Positions 14,988 to 24,317 of a stretch of DNA of 64,000 nucleotides are shown in pieces; positions within the stretch are counted from its first letter, which is position 1, and every line of letters begins with the position of its first letter. Position numbers and translations under genes: made by a program. Origin of the DNA: Nisaea denitrificans DSM 18348 (GTDB taxonomy: Bacteria > Pseudomonadota > Alphaproteobacteria > Thalassobaculales > Thalassobaculaceae); the NCBI RefSeq assembly GCF_000426505.1, contig NZ_AUFM01000021.1:62001-126000 (forward strand). Reading direction: 5' to 3'. The notes under the pieces are model-generated. The model ran no database searches. It worked only from the letters and a program-made list of their open reading frames with translations, and had not been told where the DNA came from.

Positions 14988-17900
14988 TGATCCGCTCTCC
15001 TTCCAGATCAAAGAACCGGGGTTCGGTCACCGTGACCTTCACGACCTTGTCCTCAAGCGGGACATGCAGGGTTTGGCCGTGCCGGGCATGACCGCCCTTG
15101 ATCAGGGCCATGGCGATGGAACGGCCGCAATTCGGGCTGTAATAGCTCGAGGTGACATGGCCGAGCATTTCCATTGGCGGCTGCGGTTTCAGCTTCTCCA
15201 CAACATGGCCGCCTTCCGGCAGGACTGTCTGCGGATCTTCCGTCAGCAGGCCGACAAGCTGTTTGCGATCCGGTGAGGCCATGCTTTCGCGCTCAAGGGA
15301 GCGCTTGCCGACAAAGTCCGGCTTCTTCTTCGAGACGATCCAGTCCATGCCGAGATCGAGCGGGTTCACCGTGCCGTCGGTTTCCTGCCCGACGATGATG
15401 AAACCCTTCTCGGCCCGCAGCACGTGCATGGTCTCTGTGCCGTAAGGCGTGATGTCGTACTCCTTGCCGGCTTCCATCAGCGCTTCCCAGAGGGCCAGGC
15501 CGTAGCGGGCCGGGACGTTGATCTCAAAGGACAGCTCACCTGTGAAGGAAATCCGGTAGAGCCGCGCCGGGATGCCCGCGACGGTACCGTCCTTCATCGC
15601 CATGAAGGGGAAGGCCTCGGCGGAAAAATCCACATCCGTGCAGAGCTTCTGCATCACCGCCCGGCTTTTCGGGCCATTGATTGCCACCACGGACCATTGC
15701 TCGGTCACACTGGAGAAGAAGACCTTCAGGTCCGGCCATTCAGTCTGGTGCCATTCCTCCAGCCAGGACAACACGTTCGCCGCGCCGCCGGTGGTGGTGG
15801 TCATGTGATAGTGATTTTCGCCGATGCAGGTGGTCACGCCGTCATCCATGACCATGCCGTCTTCCTTCAGCATCAGCCCATAGCGGCAGCGGCCGACACC
15901 GAGCTTCAGCCACGCATTGGTATAGATGCGGTTGAGGAATTCGGCGGCGTCCGGGCCCTGGATGTCGATCTTGCCGAGGGTCGACGCGTCGAGGATGCCG
16001 CAGCCGTCGCGCACGGCCTTGACCTCGCGGTCGATGGCCTGACGGAAGGTCTCTCCCTGCTTCGGAAAATACCAGGCCCGCATCCACTGGCCGACATGCT
16101 CGAATTTCGCGCCGTTGGCACGGGCCCATTCGTCGATCCGGGTCTTGCGGATCGGCTCGAACAGCTTGCCGACATTCCGGCCCGTATAGGCGCCGATGGT
16201 GGCGGGCGTGTAGGGCGGACGGAACGTCGTGGTGCCGACCGCCGGAATGTCCGAGGCCAGCACGTCCGACAGGATGGCCAGCGCGTTGACGTTGGAGGTC
16301 TTGCCCTGATCCGTGCCCATGCCGGTGGTGGTGTAGCGCTTCAGGTGCTCGACCGAGCGGTAGCCTTCGCGAGCGGCGAGCTGCACATCGGCGGCGGTCA
16401 CGTCGTTCTGGAAATCGACGAAATGCTTGCCCTTGCGGCCGAGTTTGGCCTTGCCCGGTGCGATCCAGAGCGGACGCAGGCTGCCCTGTGCAGGCTCGGT
16501 GGCTTTCGGGGCGGCTGGTGCACGGCCCTTGTGTCCGGCCTCGCGGGCGGCTTCGGCGCCGAGTTTGAGGCCTTCCTTCAGGCTGTCGGCCAGACCCATG
16601 GTGCCGTTGCAGGCGCCGGCGCTGGCCAGAGCCTGGCTTGCCGTGCCGGGGATGAACGCGGCCATCTCCGGCTCCCAGGTAAGCTTGCCCTTGGACTGGG
16701 AGAACAGGTGGACCGTCGGGTTCCAGCCGCCGGACATGGCGATCAGGTCGCAATTGACCGATTTGGCCGTACCGGTGACGCCGGTGCCGTCTGCGTCGAG
16801 CTGCATGACCTCAACGCCTGACACTTTCTGCGAGCCCTGCACCGAGACGATGCCGTGGTTCTCATAGACGGTAATGCCCTTGGCCCGGACCGCATCGGCC
16901 AGCGGGCAGGTGACGGATGTGCGGACATCGACGATGGCGGCGATGCGGCCGTGTGCTTCCTCAAGGGCGAGGGCGGTGCGGTAGGCATCGTCGTTATTGG
17001 TGAAGATCACCGCCTTGCGGCCCGGCAGCACGCCATACCGGTTGACGTAAGTGCGCACGGCCGAGGACAACATGACGCCCGGACGGTCATTGTCCGTGAA
17101 GACCAGCGGCCGTTCGAGGGCGCCTGTCGCCAGTACCACGCGCTTCGCCCGGATCTTCCAGAGCCGCTGGCGCGGTGTGTGTTCCGGCGCGGCGCCGAGA
17201 TGATCGCTGACCCGCTCCAGGCCGGTCAGATAGTTGTGATCGTAGTAGCCGGTAATGGTGCAGCGCTTGACCAGAGTGACCTCCGGCATCGCTTCCAGCT
17301 CCGCCACACTCTCCTCGACCCAGCGGGCAGGCTCCTTGCCGTCAATCTCGCAATCGCTCTCGGACAGCAGCGATCCGCCCCAGTCAGCCGTCTCGTCAGC
17401 CAGGATCACCCGGGCACCGGTCTTGCCGGCCGCCAGCGCCGCGGCCAGACCGGCAGGTCCGCCGCCAACAATCAGAACGTCGGCATGGGCATGGACTTTC
17501 TCGTAACGGTCCGGATCGCGGTCCGGCGGGGCCTTGCCGAGACCGGCTGCATGCCGGATGACATGCTCGTATTTCAGCCAGAGCGAGGCCGGCCACATGA
17601 AGGTCTTGTAATAGAAGCCCGCCGGAAACAACCGGTGGAACACCGAATTGATGGCACCGACATCGAACTTGAGGTTCGGCCAGCGGTTCTGGCTGGCGGC
17701 TTCCAGACCGTCGAAGATCTCGATCTGGGTTGCCCGCAGGTTCGGCTCCGACTTGTTGCCGCCGCCGAGCTGGATCAGCGCGTTCGGCTCTTCGGATCCG
17801 GCGGCGAGGATGCCGCGCGGGCGGTGATACTTGAAGCTGCGGCCGATCAGGTGGACGCCGTTGGCGATCAGGGCGGAGGCAAGCGTGTCGCCCTCATAAC

Positions 17901-17991
17901 CCTCGTAGCTCTTGCCGTCGAAGGTGAAGCGGACCGGCTTGGAGCGGTCGATACGCCCCTTGTCGCGGATCCGGAAAGACTGCCCGCTCAT
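14980..17991 (-). CDS. soxA: sarcosine oxidase alpha subunit
   Basis: A 1003-aa protein of the expected length. Residues 15-110 are a ferredoxin-like domain without cluster Cys (YEGYEGDTLASALIANGV, SFKYHRPRGI). VLIVGGGPAGLAAALA, with GGGPAG at 176-181, starts the NAD-binding part, and ALERPLVFTDNDRPGVMLS follows. From about residue 600 the C-terminal GcvT/aminomethyltransferase-like domain binds tetrahydrofolate (CGILDASTLGKIDIQGPDA). It is part of the soxBDAG operon with 4-bp and 8-bp overlaps at its ends. Confidence 0.96.
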   Translation of the reverse strand: MSGQSFRIRDKGRIDRSKPVRFTFDGKSYEGYEGDTLASALIANGVHLIGRSFKYHRPRGILAAGSEEPNALIQLGGGNKSEPNLRATQIEIFDGLEAASQNRWPNLKFDVGAINSVFHRLFPAGFYYKTFMWPASLWLKYEHVIRHAAGLGKAPPDRDPDRYEKVHAHADVLIVGGGPAGLAAALAAGKTGARVILADETADWGGSLLSESDCEIDGKEPARWVEESVAELEAMPEVTLVKRCTITGYYDHNYLTGLERVSDHLGAAPEHTPRQRLWKIRAKRVVLATGALERPLVFTDNDRPGVMLSSAVRTYVNRYGVLPGRKAVIFTNNDDAYRTALALEEAHGRIAAIVDVRTSVTCPLADAVRAKGITVYENHGIVSVQGSQKVSGVEVMQLDADGTGVTGTAKSVNCDLIAMSGGWNPTVHLFSQSKGKLTWEPEMAAFIPGTASQALASAGACNGTMGLADSLKEGLKLGAEAAREAGHKGRAPAAPKATEPAQGSLRPLWIAPGKAKLGRKGKHFVDFQNDVTAADVQLAAREGYRSVEHLKRYTTTGMGTDQGKTSNVNALAILSDVLASDIPAVGTTTFRPPYTPATIGAYTGRNVGKLFEPIRKTRIDEWARANGAKFEHVGQWMRAWYFPKQGETFRQAIDREVKAVRDGCGILDASTLGKIDIQGPDAAEFLNRIYTNAWLKLGVGRCRYGLMLKEDGMVMDDGVTTCIGENHYHMTTTTGGAANVLSWLEEWHQTEWPDLKVFFSSVTEQWSVVAINGPKSRAVMQKLCTDVDFSAEAFPFMAMKDGTVAGIPARLYRISFTGELSFEINVPARYGLALWEALMEAGKEYDITPYGTETMHVLRAEKGFIIVGQETDGTVNPLDLGMDWIVSKKKPDFVGKRSLERESMASPDRKQLVGLLTEDPQTVLPEGGHVVEKLKPQPPMEMLGHVTSSYYSPNCGRSIAMALIKGGHARHGQTLHVPLEDKVVKVTVTEPRFFDLEGERING

Positions 17992-18344
17992 GTGCCCGAC
18001 ACTCCCGCTTTCGCGTTCTTCTCAGCCGCGCTCTGGCGCCGCCAGTTGCCTTCATAGGCCTTGATGCCCTCGGCACTCTTCGGCAGCGCGCCCATCGGAT
18101 AGATCTCGATGATCTCGTCGGTGGCGGTATTGCGCACCACGTTGAACCACTGCCGGCAACCGGCGCTGTGCGACCAGCGCTCCAGGAACGGGCCCTTGGC
18201 GTTCTGCCTCAGGAACAGATACTCGGCCCACTCCCCGTCGCTCAGCTTTTCCGGCGTGGCCGGACGCAGGATGTGGGCCTCGCCGCCATAGTGGAATTCG
18301 TTGTCGTCGCGCGGTCCGCACCAGGGACAGGTGATATGCAGCAT
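17988..18344 (-). CDS. soxD: sarcosine oxidase delta subunit
   Basis: A 118-aa protein beginning MLHITCPWCGPRDDNEFHYG, the SoxD zinc-site start with CPWCG and a downstream His. KGPFLERWSHSAGCRQWFNV follows, with the third Cys, as in other SoxD. ATG 18344 has GGGAGA upstream. Its stop overlaps the soxA start by 4 bp. Confidence 0.94.
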   Translation of the reverse strand: MLHITCPWCGPRDDNEFHYGGEAHILRPATPEKLSDGEWAEYLFLRQNAKGPFLERWSHSAGCRQWFNVVRNTATDEIIEIYPMGALPKSAEGIKAYEGNWRRQSAAEKNAKAGVSGT

Positions 18345-18355
18345 GTTGTGTCTCC

Positions 18356-19648
18356 CTAGTGCGCGACGCCGGCGGCGCCGTGCTCGTCGATCAGGTAGCC
18401 GGTCTCGAAGCGCTTCAGGCTGAACGGCGCGGCGATGGCGTTCGGCTCGTCCCGGGCGATCAGGTCGGCGAAGACATGGCCGGAACCCGGTGTTGCCTTG
18501 AAGCCGCCGGTGCCCCAGCCGCAATTGAAATAGAGCCCGTCGACCGGGGTCTTTGAGATGATCGGCGAGGCGTCCGGGCAGGTATCGACGATACCGCCCC
18601 AGGTCCGCAGCACCCGCAGGCGCGAGACGATGGGGTAAAGCTCGACCGCCGCTGCCAGCAGGCTCTCCACCGTCGGGATGCTGCCGCGCTGGCTGTAGGA
18701 ATTGTAGCTGTCGACACCGGCGCCGAACACCAGCTCACCCTTGTCGGACTGGCTGATATACATATGCACCGCGTTCGACATCACGACCGTGTCGATGCAG
18801 GGCTTGATCGGCTCGGAAACCAGCGCCTGCAGCGGCCGGGAATCGATCGGCAGGTTCAAGCCCGCCATGGAGGCGACGACGCCGGAATGTCCGGCGGTGA
18901 CAACGCCGACCTTCTTCGCCTTGATGGTGCCGCGGCTGGTCTCGATGCCGGTAACCTTTCCGCCGTCGCGCAGGATGCCGGTGACTTCGCAATTCTGGAT
19001 GATGTCGACGCCGAGATCGTCGGCCGCGCGGGCATAGCCCCAGGCCACGGCATCGTGCCGGGCGGTGCCGCCCCGGCGCTGGATAAAGCCGCCCATCACC
19101 GGATAACGAATGCCGGGATTGGTATCGATGATCGGCACGAGTTGTTTGATCTGGGCCGGGCTCATCACCTCGCTGTCGATGCCGTTCAGGCGGATCGCCT
19201 CAACCCGGCGACGCATTTCCTTCAGCTCGTGCTCCGAATGCGCCAGCGTCAGCACGCCGCGCTGGGAGAACATGACGTTGAAATTCAGCTCCTGGCTCAT
19301 GCCTTCCCAGAGCTTCAGCGCGTGCTCATAGATGCCGGCGCTTTCGTCCCAGAGATAATTGGAGCGGATGATGGTGGTGTTCCGGCCGGTATTGCCGCCG
19401 CCGATCCAGCCCTTTTCGACCACGGCGATATTGCGCACGCCGTGCACGGAGGCGAGGTAGTAGGCGGTCGCCAGCCCATGGCCGCCGCCGCCGACAATGA
19501 TCACGTCATACTCGGGCTTCGGCTCCGGCGAACGCCAGGCCTTTTGCCAGTTCTCGTGATAGCTGAGCGCGTTGCGCGCCAGTGCGAAGATCGAGTAGCG
19601 GGAAGCCCCGCCTCTCAGTGCCCGCATGCCGTTCGCGGAACCTTTCAT
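18356..19648 (-). CDS. soxB: sarcosine oxidase beta subunit
   Basis: A 430-aa flavoprotein, first gene of the sox operon. The FAD-binding motif [18 protein letters not shown] is at about 49-66. His198 in [14 protein letters not shown] is the equivalent of the His that holds FMN covalently in heterotetrameric sarcosine oxidases. [17 protein letters not shown] near the C-terminus closes the FAD site. ATG 19648 is used; ATG 19627 is possible and nearer the usual N-terminus ([12 protein letters not shown]). The 12-bp gap to soxD indicates co-transcription. The promoter should lie in 19649-19789, where I see no clear box. Confidence 0.95.
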   Translation of the reverse strand: MKGSANGMRALRGGASRYSIFALARNALSYHENWQKAWRSPEPKPEYDVIIVGGGGHGLATAYYLASVHGVRNIAVVEKGWIGGGNTGRNTTIIRSNYLWDESAGIYEHALKLWEGMSQELNFNVMFSQRGVLTLAHSEHELKEMRRRVEAIRLNGIDSEVMSPAQIKQLVPIIDTNPGIRYPVMGGFIQRRGGTARHDAVAWGYARAADDLGVDIIQNCEVTGILRDGGKVTGIETSRGTIKAKKVGVVTAGHSGVVASMAGLNLPIDSRPLQALVSEPIKPCIDTVVMSNAVHMYISQSDKGELVFGAGVDSYNSYSQRGSIPTVESLLAAAVELYPIVSRLRVLRTWGGIVDTCPDASPIISKTPVDGLYFNCGWGTGGFKATPGSGHVFADLIARDEPNAIAAPFSLKRFETGYLIDEHGAAGVAH

Positions 19649-19789
19649 CGCCTTGCCCCCATAGGACCTAGATTCGCCAGAATGATCCGGACGGTAATCG
19701 GAGCTGTCCAGCCCCTGTTGTTCCGGCCCGACCTGCCGTGACGCCGCTGGAACAGGCCGGATGCGTTCTTTTACCGCAAGCGAGGGAGT

Positions 19790-20338
19790 TTAGAGATTCG
19801 GAATGTAATCCGCCGCGTCCGGTCGTTTGTCCGGGTTGGCGTGCAGGTCGATCGCCATAAGCATGTCATGCCCGTCGATTTTGTCGCGGATCGGCAGCCG
19901 GACACAGCAAATGCCGTATGTCTGATTGCGCCATATGAAGCGGTTTTCGTGAATAGTCGGGCTGCCCGATGACAGGCATTGCCGGTTCTGCCGGATGAGG
20001 GTGGCGGCATAGTCCGGATAGGGCATGTCGCTGACAAGCATGTTTGTAAAATCCATGCCGCCCTTGTTGGCGGCAATGACCGAGTAGAGCCGGTAGATGA
20101 AGTCTGCGCCGTCTTTGACGGGTTCCAGCAGGGAAATGCGGCCCATCAGTTTACCGAAGCTCTCGGGCGGGAAATGAGAACGCGGCGGCAGGCCCGGCCC
20201 GGTCCAGCTTTCCCAGCGCTCCAGCATGTGAAGGGAGGGCCGCACCGCTGGTGCGTCGCGCGAAAGCTCGACGGCGGAGATCAGTCCGCCCCGTCTCGTG
20301 CCGTCGAGGTTCGGGACGAGGTGGTCTTCATCTGGCAT
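19790..20338 (-). CDS. PAS_5-type PAS domain protein
   Basis: A 182-aa single-domain protein. WESWTGPGLPPRSHFPPESF, then GRISLLEPVKDGADFIYRLY and FTNMLVSDMP, match the alphaproteobacterial PAS_5 family (PF07310), small sensory PAS proteins without an attached output domain. ATG 20338 lies 14 bp after the stop of the 646-aa membrane protein, so they are one operon. No ribosome site is clear. Function is unknown; a role with the membrane protein is inferred from the spacing only. Confidence 0.75.
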   Translation of the reverse strand: MPDEDHLVPNLDGTRRGGLISAVELSRDAPAVRPSLHMLERWESWTGPGLPPRSHFPPESFGKLMGRISLLEPVKDGADFIYRLYSVIAANKGGMDFTNMLVSDMPYPDYAATLIRQNRQCLSSGSPTIHENRFIWRNQTYGICCVRLPIRDKIDGHDMLMAIDLHANPDKRPDAADYIPNL

Positions 20339-20352
20339 GTGTCATCGGAGGG

Positions 20353-22293
20353 TTAGTTGAGACGAAACTTCCGCTTTAGGCCTTCATGGAAAAGCCGCTC
20401 TGCATGGTCGGACGGGGTCGCTGTACCAGCTGGATTGTCCGCATACCAGTCCCGATAATCGGCAAGCCGGATGGCATTCAGGAATTCCTGGCATCCTCTG
20501 CCGCGATTGGCTGCTTTGAAACGCAGGATATCGTCGAAGGTGACGCCAGCTACCTCGACCTTTTCAACCTGTCCCCCGGCGTCGAACCCGAGAACGATGC
20601 GGTTAAGATAAGGATATTGCGCCTCCGCCAGCATCATCGCCATCCCGCGTGCACCATTAGACGGCGCGTAGATCCAGCACCCGACATGGGCCCATTGCTG
20701 ATGCAGCATGCGTAATACGGAATCGCGGGCTCCAGGCGTTGTCTCACCCTTACGGCCAAAGCGGATGGCGACCGGGTCATTGATGGCTGCCTTGATGTCC
20801 TGAAGACGGGCGCCGCTCTTGGCCGCGGAAGCAAAGTCGAGCAGCAGCTTCTTGACGAGCTCCTGGCCGGCTTCACCGGCGTCGGATGCTTTTTCCGTCT
20901 CGCTTGCAGACACCATGACAAGTTCGACCATTGGCGCATTCAGAGCCAGCCAGTCCGCCGCCAACTCTGCGGACCGCCCGGAGTTGCCGTTATCGGTGCA
21001 GCCATGCGGATCAGCCGGTGAGAGCGCAGTAAGAAGCCCGGTCGGCCTGGCCGCCAGATAGGTGGCGACAGCCGCGTCGAAGCGACTGAAATCCTCACGC
21101 ATGGCGCTGTAGAATGCGACACATGCACGTCCGGCGGTCTGTAGTTCGTCCGGCGCCTCGTCGCTGGCCGTGATGCGCGATACCGATTGCCGTTGCAGAG
21201 TGTCGTAGGTCGCGCCGATACCGGCTAAGCCGCTTGGACCAGCCGATGCGATCCTGCGCATCAGCCAGCCGTCATCGGCCCGCTGAAGCCCGCTTGGGGC
21301 GGTCAGGATCTCCGCCGCGTTTCCGCCACCGGAAAGCGTATCGCTGAAAAGCAGGGTGCCGGATGTCCGTGCGCGGATGCTGATCTGCTGAAATTCGGGC
21401 GTGCCGGTGGAAATGCGCACCATGGTTCCGCCCTCGGTCAGAGGAACGTCTTTCTGGATGACACGTTCTTCCACTGCGCTCGGGGCGATAGCGGCGATCA
21501 GCCGCTCAACGGGAACGCCGGTGGGGCGGCCAAGGAATGTTTTGGCCTGCTCCAGCAGCGGCATGGAAAACTCCGGCACGGCGGATAGATGAAGGGAACG
21601 CTGCGGGGGTGAGGTGCCGCTCAGCAGAACGGGGTTTCCTGTGATACGGGCGCCATCGTCGAGAGACAGGCTGTTTCCGTCCGCATTCAGGGTCTTCGGC
21701 AGGGTGCCGGACGCATCAGTGTACTCGGCCTTGAGTATCAAAGATCGCTCGACGGCAAAGTCGCAACAGAATGCCTCCATGCCCGACTTAGCCGCCGCAG
21801 CGGGAGCGGATACCGTGATTTCTTCAGAGAGATAGCAATCATCGAAATGTCCGGCGACCACCGGGCAGGCGACCGGGCCGCCGGTCGGTGCGATGGCGGC
21901 ATCGAAGGTCTGTGACGATTGCGACAGGCAAAATGCGAACAGAGCCGGGCCGCCGAGCAGGATAATTGCGAGACCAGCGGCAATCGTGATGCCTAGGCGC
22001 CTGCGCCTGTGCGGCGGTTCGGCGGCCGTTTCGGCCTGCGTGTCTTCAGTATCTCTCTTGGCGGAAAGATCAGGTTTCTTGCCGGATTGAGCCGAGGCGC
22101 TTTTGGCGTTCGTCGGGCTGTCCTTTTTCGGGGAGGCCGGATCTTTTTTAGAGGAGGCCGGATCCTTCGCATCGGACGCCGCTACACCGGATGCTGCGGC
22201 ATCTTTTTTTTCGGTGGCGGATGCTTCCGGCTTTTGATCGTTCGGAGTCTTTTTCGGATCGTTCTTCTCGTCGGGATTGTCCGGTGCCGACAT
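20353..22293 (-). CDS. single-pass membrane protein of unknown function with Lys/Ala-rich N-terminus
   Basis: A 646-aa protein I do not recognise. Residues 1-95 are low-complexity and charged, with short KDPASSKKDPASPKKDS-type repeats (43-59). A basic RRRR patch precedes one membrane helix at about 100-122 (GITIAAGLAIILLGGPALFA), giving a cytoplasmic tail and a periplasmic domain of about 520 residues. That domain has several Cys (CPVVAGHFDDCYLS, FCCDF, RACVAFY, HGCTDNG, GCWIYAPS). TolA-like architecture is possible, but sequence motifs do not support a name. It starts an operon with the PAS_5 gene. Confidence 0.75.
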   Translation of the reverse strand: MSAPDNPDEKNDPKKTPNDQKPEASATEKKDAAASGVAASDAKDPASSKKDPASPKKDSPTNAKSASAQSGKKPDLSAKRDTEDTQAETAAEPPHRRRRLGITIAAGLAIILLGGPALFAFCLSQSSQTFDAAIAPTGGPVACPVVAGHFDDCYLSEEITVSAPAAAAKSGMEAFCCDFAVERSLILKAEYTDASGTLPKTLNADGNSLSLDDGARITGNPVLLSGTSPPQRSLHLSAVPEFSMPLLEQAKTFLGRPTGVPVERLIAAIAPSAVEERVIQKDVPLTEGGTMVRISTGTPEFQQISIRARTSGTLLFSDTLSGGGNAAEILTAPSGLQRADDGWLMRRIASAGPSGLAGIGATYDTLQRQSVSRITASDEAPDELQTAGRACVAFYSAMREDFSRFDAAVATYLAARPTGLLTALSPADPHGCTDNGNSGRSAELAADWLALNAPMVELVMVSASETEKASDAGEAGQELVKKLLLDFASAAKSGARLQDIKAAINDPVAIRFGRKGETTPGARDSVLRMLHQQWAHVGCWIYAPSNGARGMAMMLAEAQYPYLNRIVLGFDAGGQVEKVEVAGVTFDDILRFKAANRGRGCQEFLNAIRLADYRDWYADNPAGTATPSDHAERLFHEGLKRKFRLN

Positions 22294-22507
22294 ATTGAAA
22301 CTCCAACTGCATAACGCGTGGTGAAAAGATAAGCGAAAACAGCAGGAAATACCAACTTGTTGGCATGCTGGTGACGGCGTCCACGAGCTAAGCGCGGCAG
22401 GGCGCTGTCATTCCGCGCTAATGACCCTGAGTTCAACCGTTGATGACGTGGCCCCAGATGCCGGTTCCGGGCGGATCTCGAGGCATAAAAGCTCTGAGAG
22501 GCGCATA

Positions 22508-22540
22508 AGAAAAAGGGCCGGCAAACATGCCGACCCTTTG
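22508..22540 (-). terminator. terminator of the aminotransferase gene
   Basis: On the minus strand AAAGGGTCGGCA pairs with TGCCGGCCCTTT (one G-U type mismatch) around a 4-nt loop and is followed by a T-rich run, 20 bp after the aminotransferase stop. Confidence 0.85.
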
Positions 22541-22562
22541 TCTTTTACACGCTCGTGCCAGA

Positions 22563-23951
22563 TCAGGCGACGGCCTGACCTTCCTTGCGCAGATGTTCCA
22601 GCCCGCGGTCGAGGGCGCGCCGGAAGCAGCCGAACATCTCGTCGATCTCGGTCTCTGTGATGATCAGCGGCGGGCAGAAGGCGATGCTTTCGCCAACGGC
22701 GCGAAGCATCAGGCCTTCCTCGGTTGCCAGATTGGCAATCATCGGGCCGACGCCGGCAGAGGCTTCGAACGGTTTCTTAGATGCCTTGTCCTGCATCACC
22801 TGGATGGCGCCGAGCAGGCCGACACCGCGCGCTTCACCAACCAGCGGATGGTCGGCGAAAGAACGGATGCCCTTCTGGAAGTGCGGAGCCACGCCCTGCA
22901 CCTTCTCGATGATGTTTTCCTCGTCGTAGATCTTCATGGTCTCGAGGGCGACGGCGGCGCAGACCGGGTGGCCGGAATAGGTATAGCCGTGGCCGAAGGC
23001 GCCGAGTTCGGCGCTGGCTTTTTTCACCGGCTCGTAGACCTTGTCGTTGATGATGGTCGCGGAGATCGGCAGATAGCTGGAAGACAGGGCCTTCGCGCAG
23101 ACCAGAATGTCCGGCTTCATGCCGAAGGTCTCGGAGCCCCAGTAATTGCCGGTCCGGCCGAAGCCGCAGATTACTTCGTCGGCAACCAGCAGGATGTCGT
23201 ATTTGTTGAGGACCTTCTGGATCTTCTCGAAATAGGTTCTCGGCGGAACGATCACGCCGCCGGCGCCCATCACGGGTTCGGCGAAGAAGGCGGCAACCGT
23301 GTCCGGGCCTTCCTCGATGATCATGTTCTCGAGGTTCTCGGCCAGGCGGGTCGCGAAATCCTCTTCGCTCTCACCCGGATTGCACTTGGAATAATGGTGC
23401 GGCTCGTCCGTGTGGATGAAGTTGGCAAGCGGCACGTCGAAGCCGCGATGGTTCATCGTCCGGCCGGTCAGGCTCGACGCGGCGAGAGTGATGCCGTGAT
23501 AGCCGTTCATCCGGCCAATGATCTTCTTCTTGTGATGCCGGCCGAGGGCATTGTTGTAATACCAGATGATCTTGATCGCGGTATCGTTCGCTTCCGAGCC
23601 GGAATTGTTGAAGAAAACCTTGGACATAGGCACCGGCATCTTGGAGATCAGCTTCTCGGCGAGGTCGATGCTCGGCAGATGCGCCTTGTGCGCGAAGGTA
23701 TGGTAGTAGGGCAGGGTATCGAACTGCTTCATGGCAGCCTGTTTCAGGCGCTCTGAATTGAAGCCGAGCGAGGTCGACCAGAGGCCGGCCATGCCTTCGA
23801 TATATTTCTTTCCGGCATCATCATAGACATAGATGCCTTCACCACGCTCGATGATCATCGGGCCCTTCTCTTCGTGGGCCTCGAAGTTCGTGTAGGGATG
23901 CAGCACATAAGCGACGTCGCGCGCCGCCGGTGAATTCGGCTGGAAAGGCAT
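22563..23951 (-). CDS. class III (omega) aminotransferase
   Basis: A 462-aa PLP enzyme of the beta-alanine/putrescine/taurine:pyruvate transaminase group. FFNNSGSEANDTAIKI binds the PLP phosphate, RMNGYHGITLAASS is the stacking segment, ADEVICGFGRTG holds the pyridine-N Asp, and CAKALSSSYLPIS holds the Schiff-base Lys. ATG 23951 follows AAGGAG; an open extension to 24017 has no signal. The gene is divergent from a peptide-type importer across a 366-bp region with three inverted repeats, so the importer may bring in its substrate (inference). The amino donor is not resolvable. Confidence 0.9.
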   Translation of the reverse strand: MPFQPNSPAARDVAYVLHPYTNFEAHEEKGPMIIERGEGIYVYDDAGKKYIEGMAGLWSTSLGFNSERLKQAAMKQFDTLPYYHTFAHKAHLPSIDLAEKLISKMPVPMSKVFFNNSGSEANDTAIKIIWYYNNALGRHHKKKIIGRMNGYHGITLAASSLTGRTMNHRGFDVPLANFIHTDEPHHYSKCNPGESEEDFATRLAENLENMIIEEGPDTVAAFFAEPVMGAGGVIVPPRTYFEKIQKVLNKYDILLVADEVICGFGRTGNYWGSETFGMKPDILVCAKALSSSYLPISATIINDKVYEPVKKASAELGAFGHGYTYSGHPVCAAVALETMKIYDEENIIEKVQGVAPHFQKGIRSFADHPLVGEARGVGLLGAIQVMQDKASKKPFEASAGVGPMIANLATEEGLMLRAVGESIAFCPPLIITETEIDEMFGCFRRALDRGLEHLRKEGQAVA

Positions 23952-24072
23952 TGCGATTCTCCTTCGGGAACGGCGCTGAACAGGCCGTGGGGACAGACCG
24001 CCAACATAGCACGCCATTTTGGCTTGAAAAGCCAGAGCGCGATCCCTGAAATAAAATGGATCGGCGAACTGT

Positions 24073-24108
24073 ATTGCCTATGTTGCACTGCACTGAAGCA
24101 TAGGTAAT
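24073..24108. promoter_or_regulatory. 10-bp inverted repeat with 16-bp centre
   Basis: ATTGCCTATG (24073-24082) and CATAGGTAAT (24099-24108) match at 9 of 10 positions as inverted repeats. They lie 122 bp upstream of the aminotransferase start in the divergent region. Candidate operator. Confidence 0.4.
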
Positions 24109-24171
24109 GCGCGCGGTGTGCTATTTCGCGTTGTGCGTTTCTGCGCTGTTTTTCTAGGGGTTCCGAAGGCA

Positions 24172-24184
24172 TCAATGTCATTGA
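24172..24184. promoter_or_regulatory. TCAATG-T-CATTGA palindrome
   Basis: A perfect 13-bp dyad in the aminotransferase/importer divergent region. Candidate operator; the regulator is unknown. Confidence 0.35.
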
Positions 24185-24249
24185 CGCCACCAGGGCGAGA
24201 GGGTTTTATGCATTGATCCCGGCCAGTAGTTCTGCCGGGCCGCGCCCTG

Positions 24250-24263
24250 TTCGGGATCCCGAA
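24250..24263. promoter_or_regulatory. TTCGGGATCCCGAA palindrome
   Basis: A perfect 14-bp palindrome 54 bp upstream of the substrate-binding protein start. With the two dyads above, this makes the 366-bp gap 23952-24317 unusually rich in symmetric sites. Confidence 0.35.
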
Positions 24264-24317
24264 AGTCATAGAAGGGTCAGCATTGGGCGCGACAGAGGCA
24301 TCATTGGGGAGCTTTTC

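Noticed and set aside
15424-16821. 465-codon plus-strand frame
   Set aside because: Antisense to soxA, without motifs or start signal.
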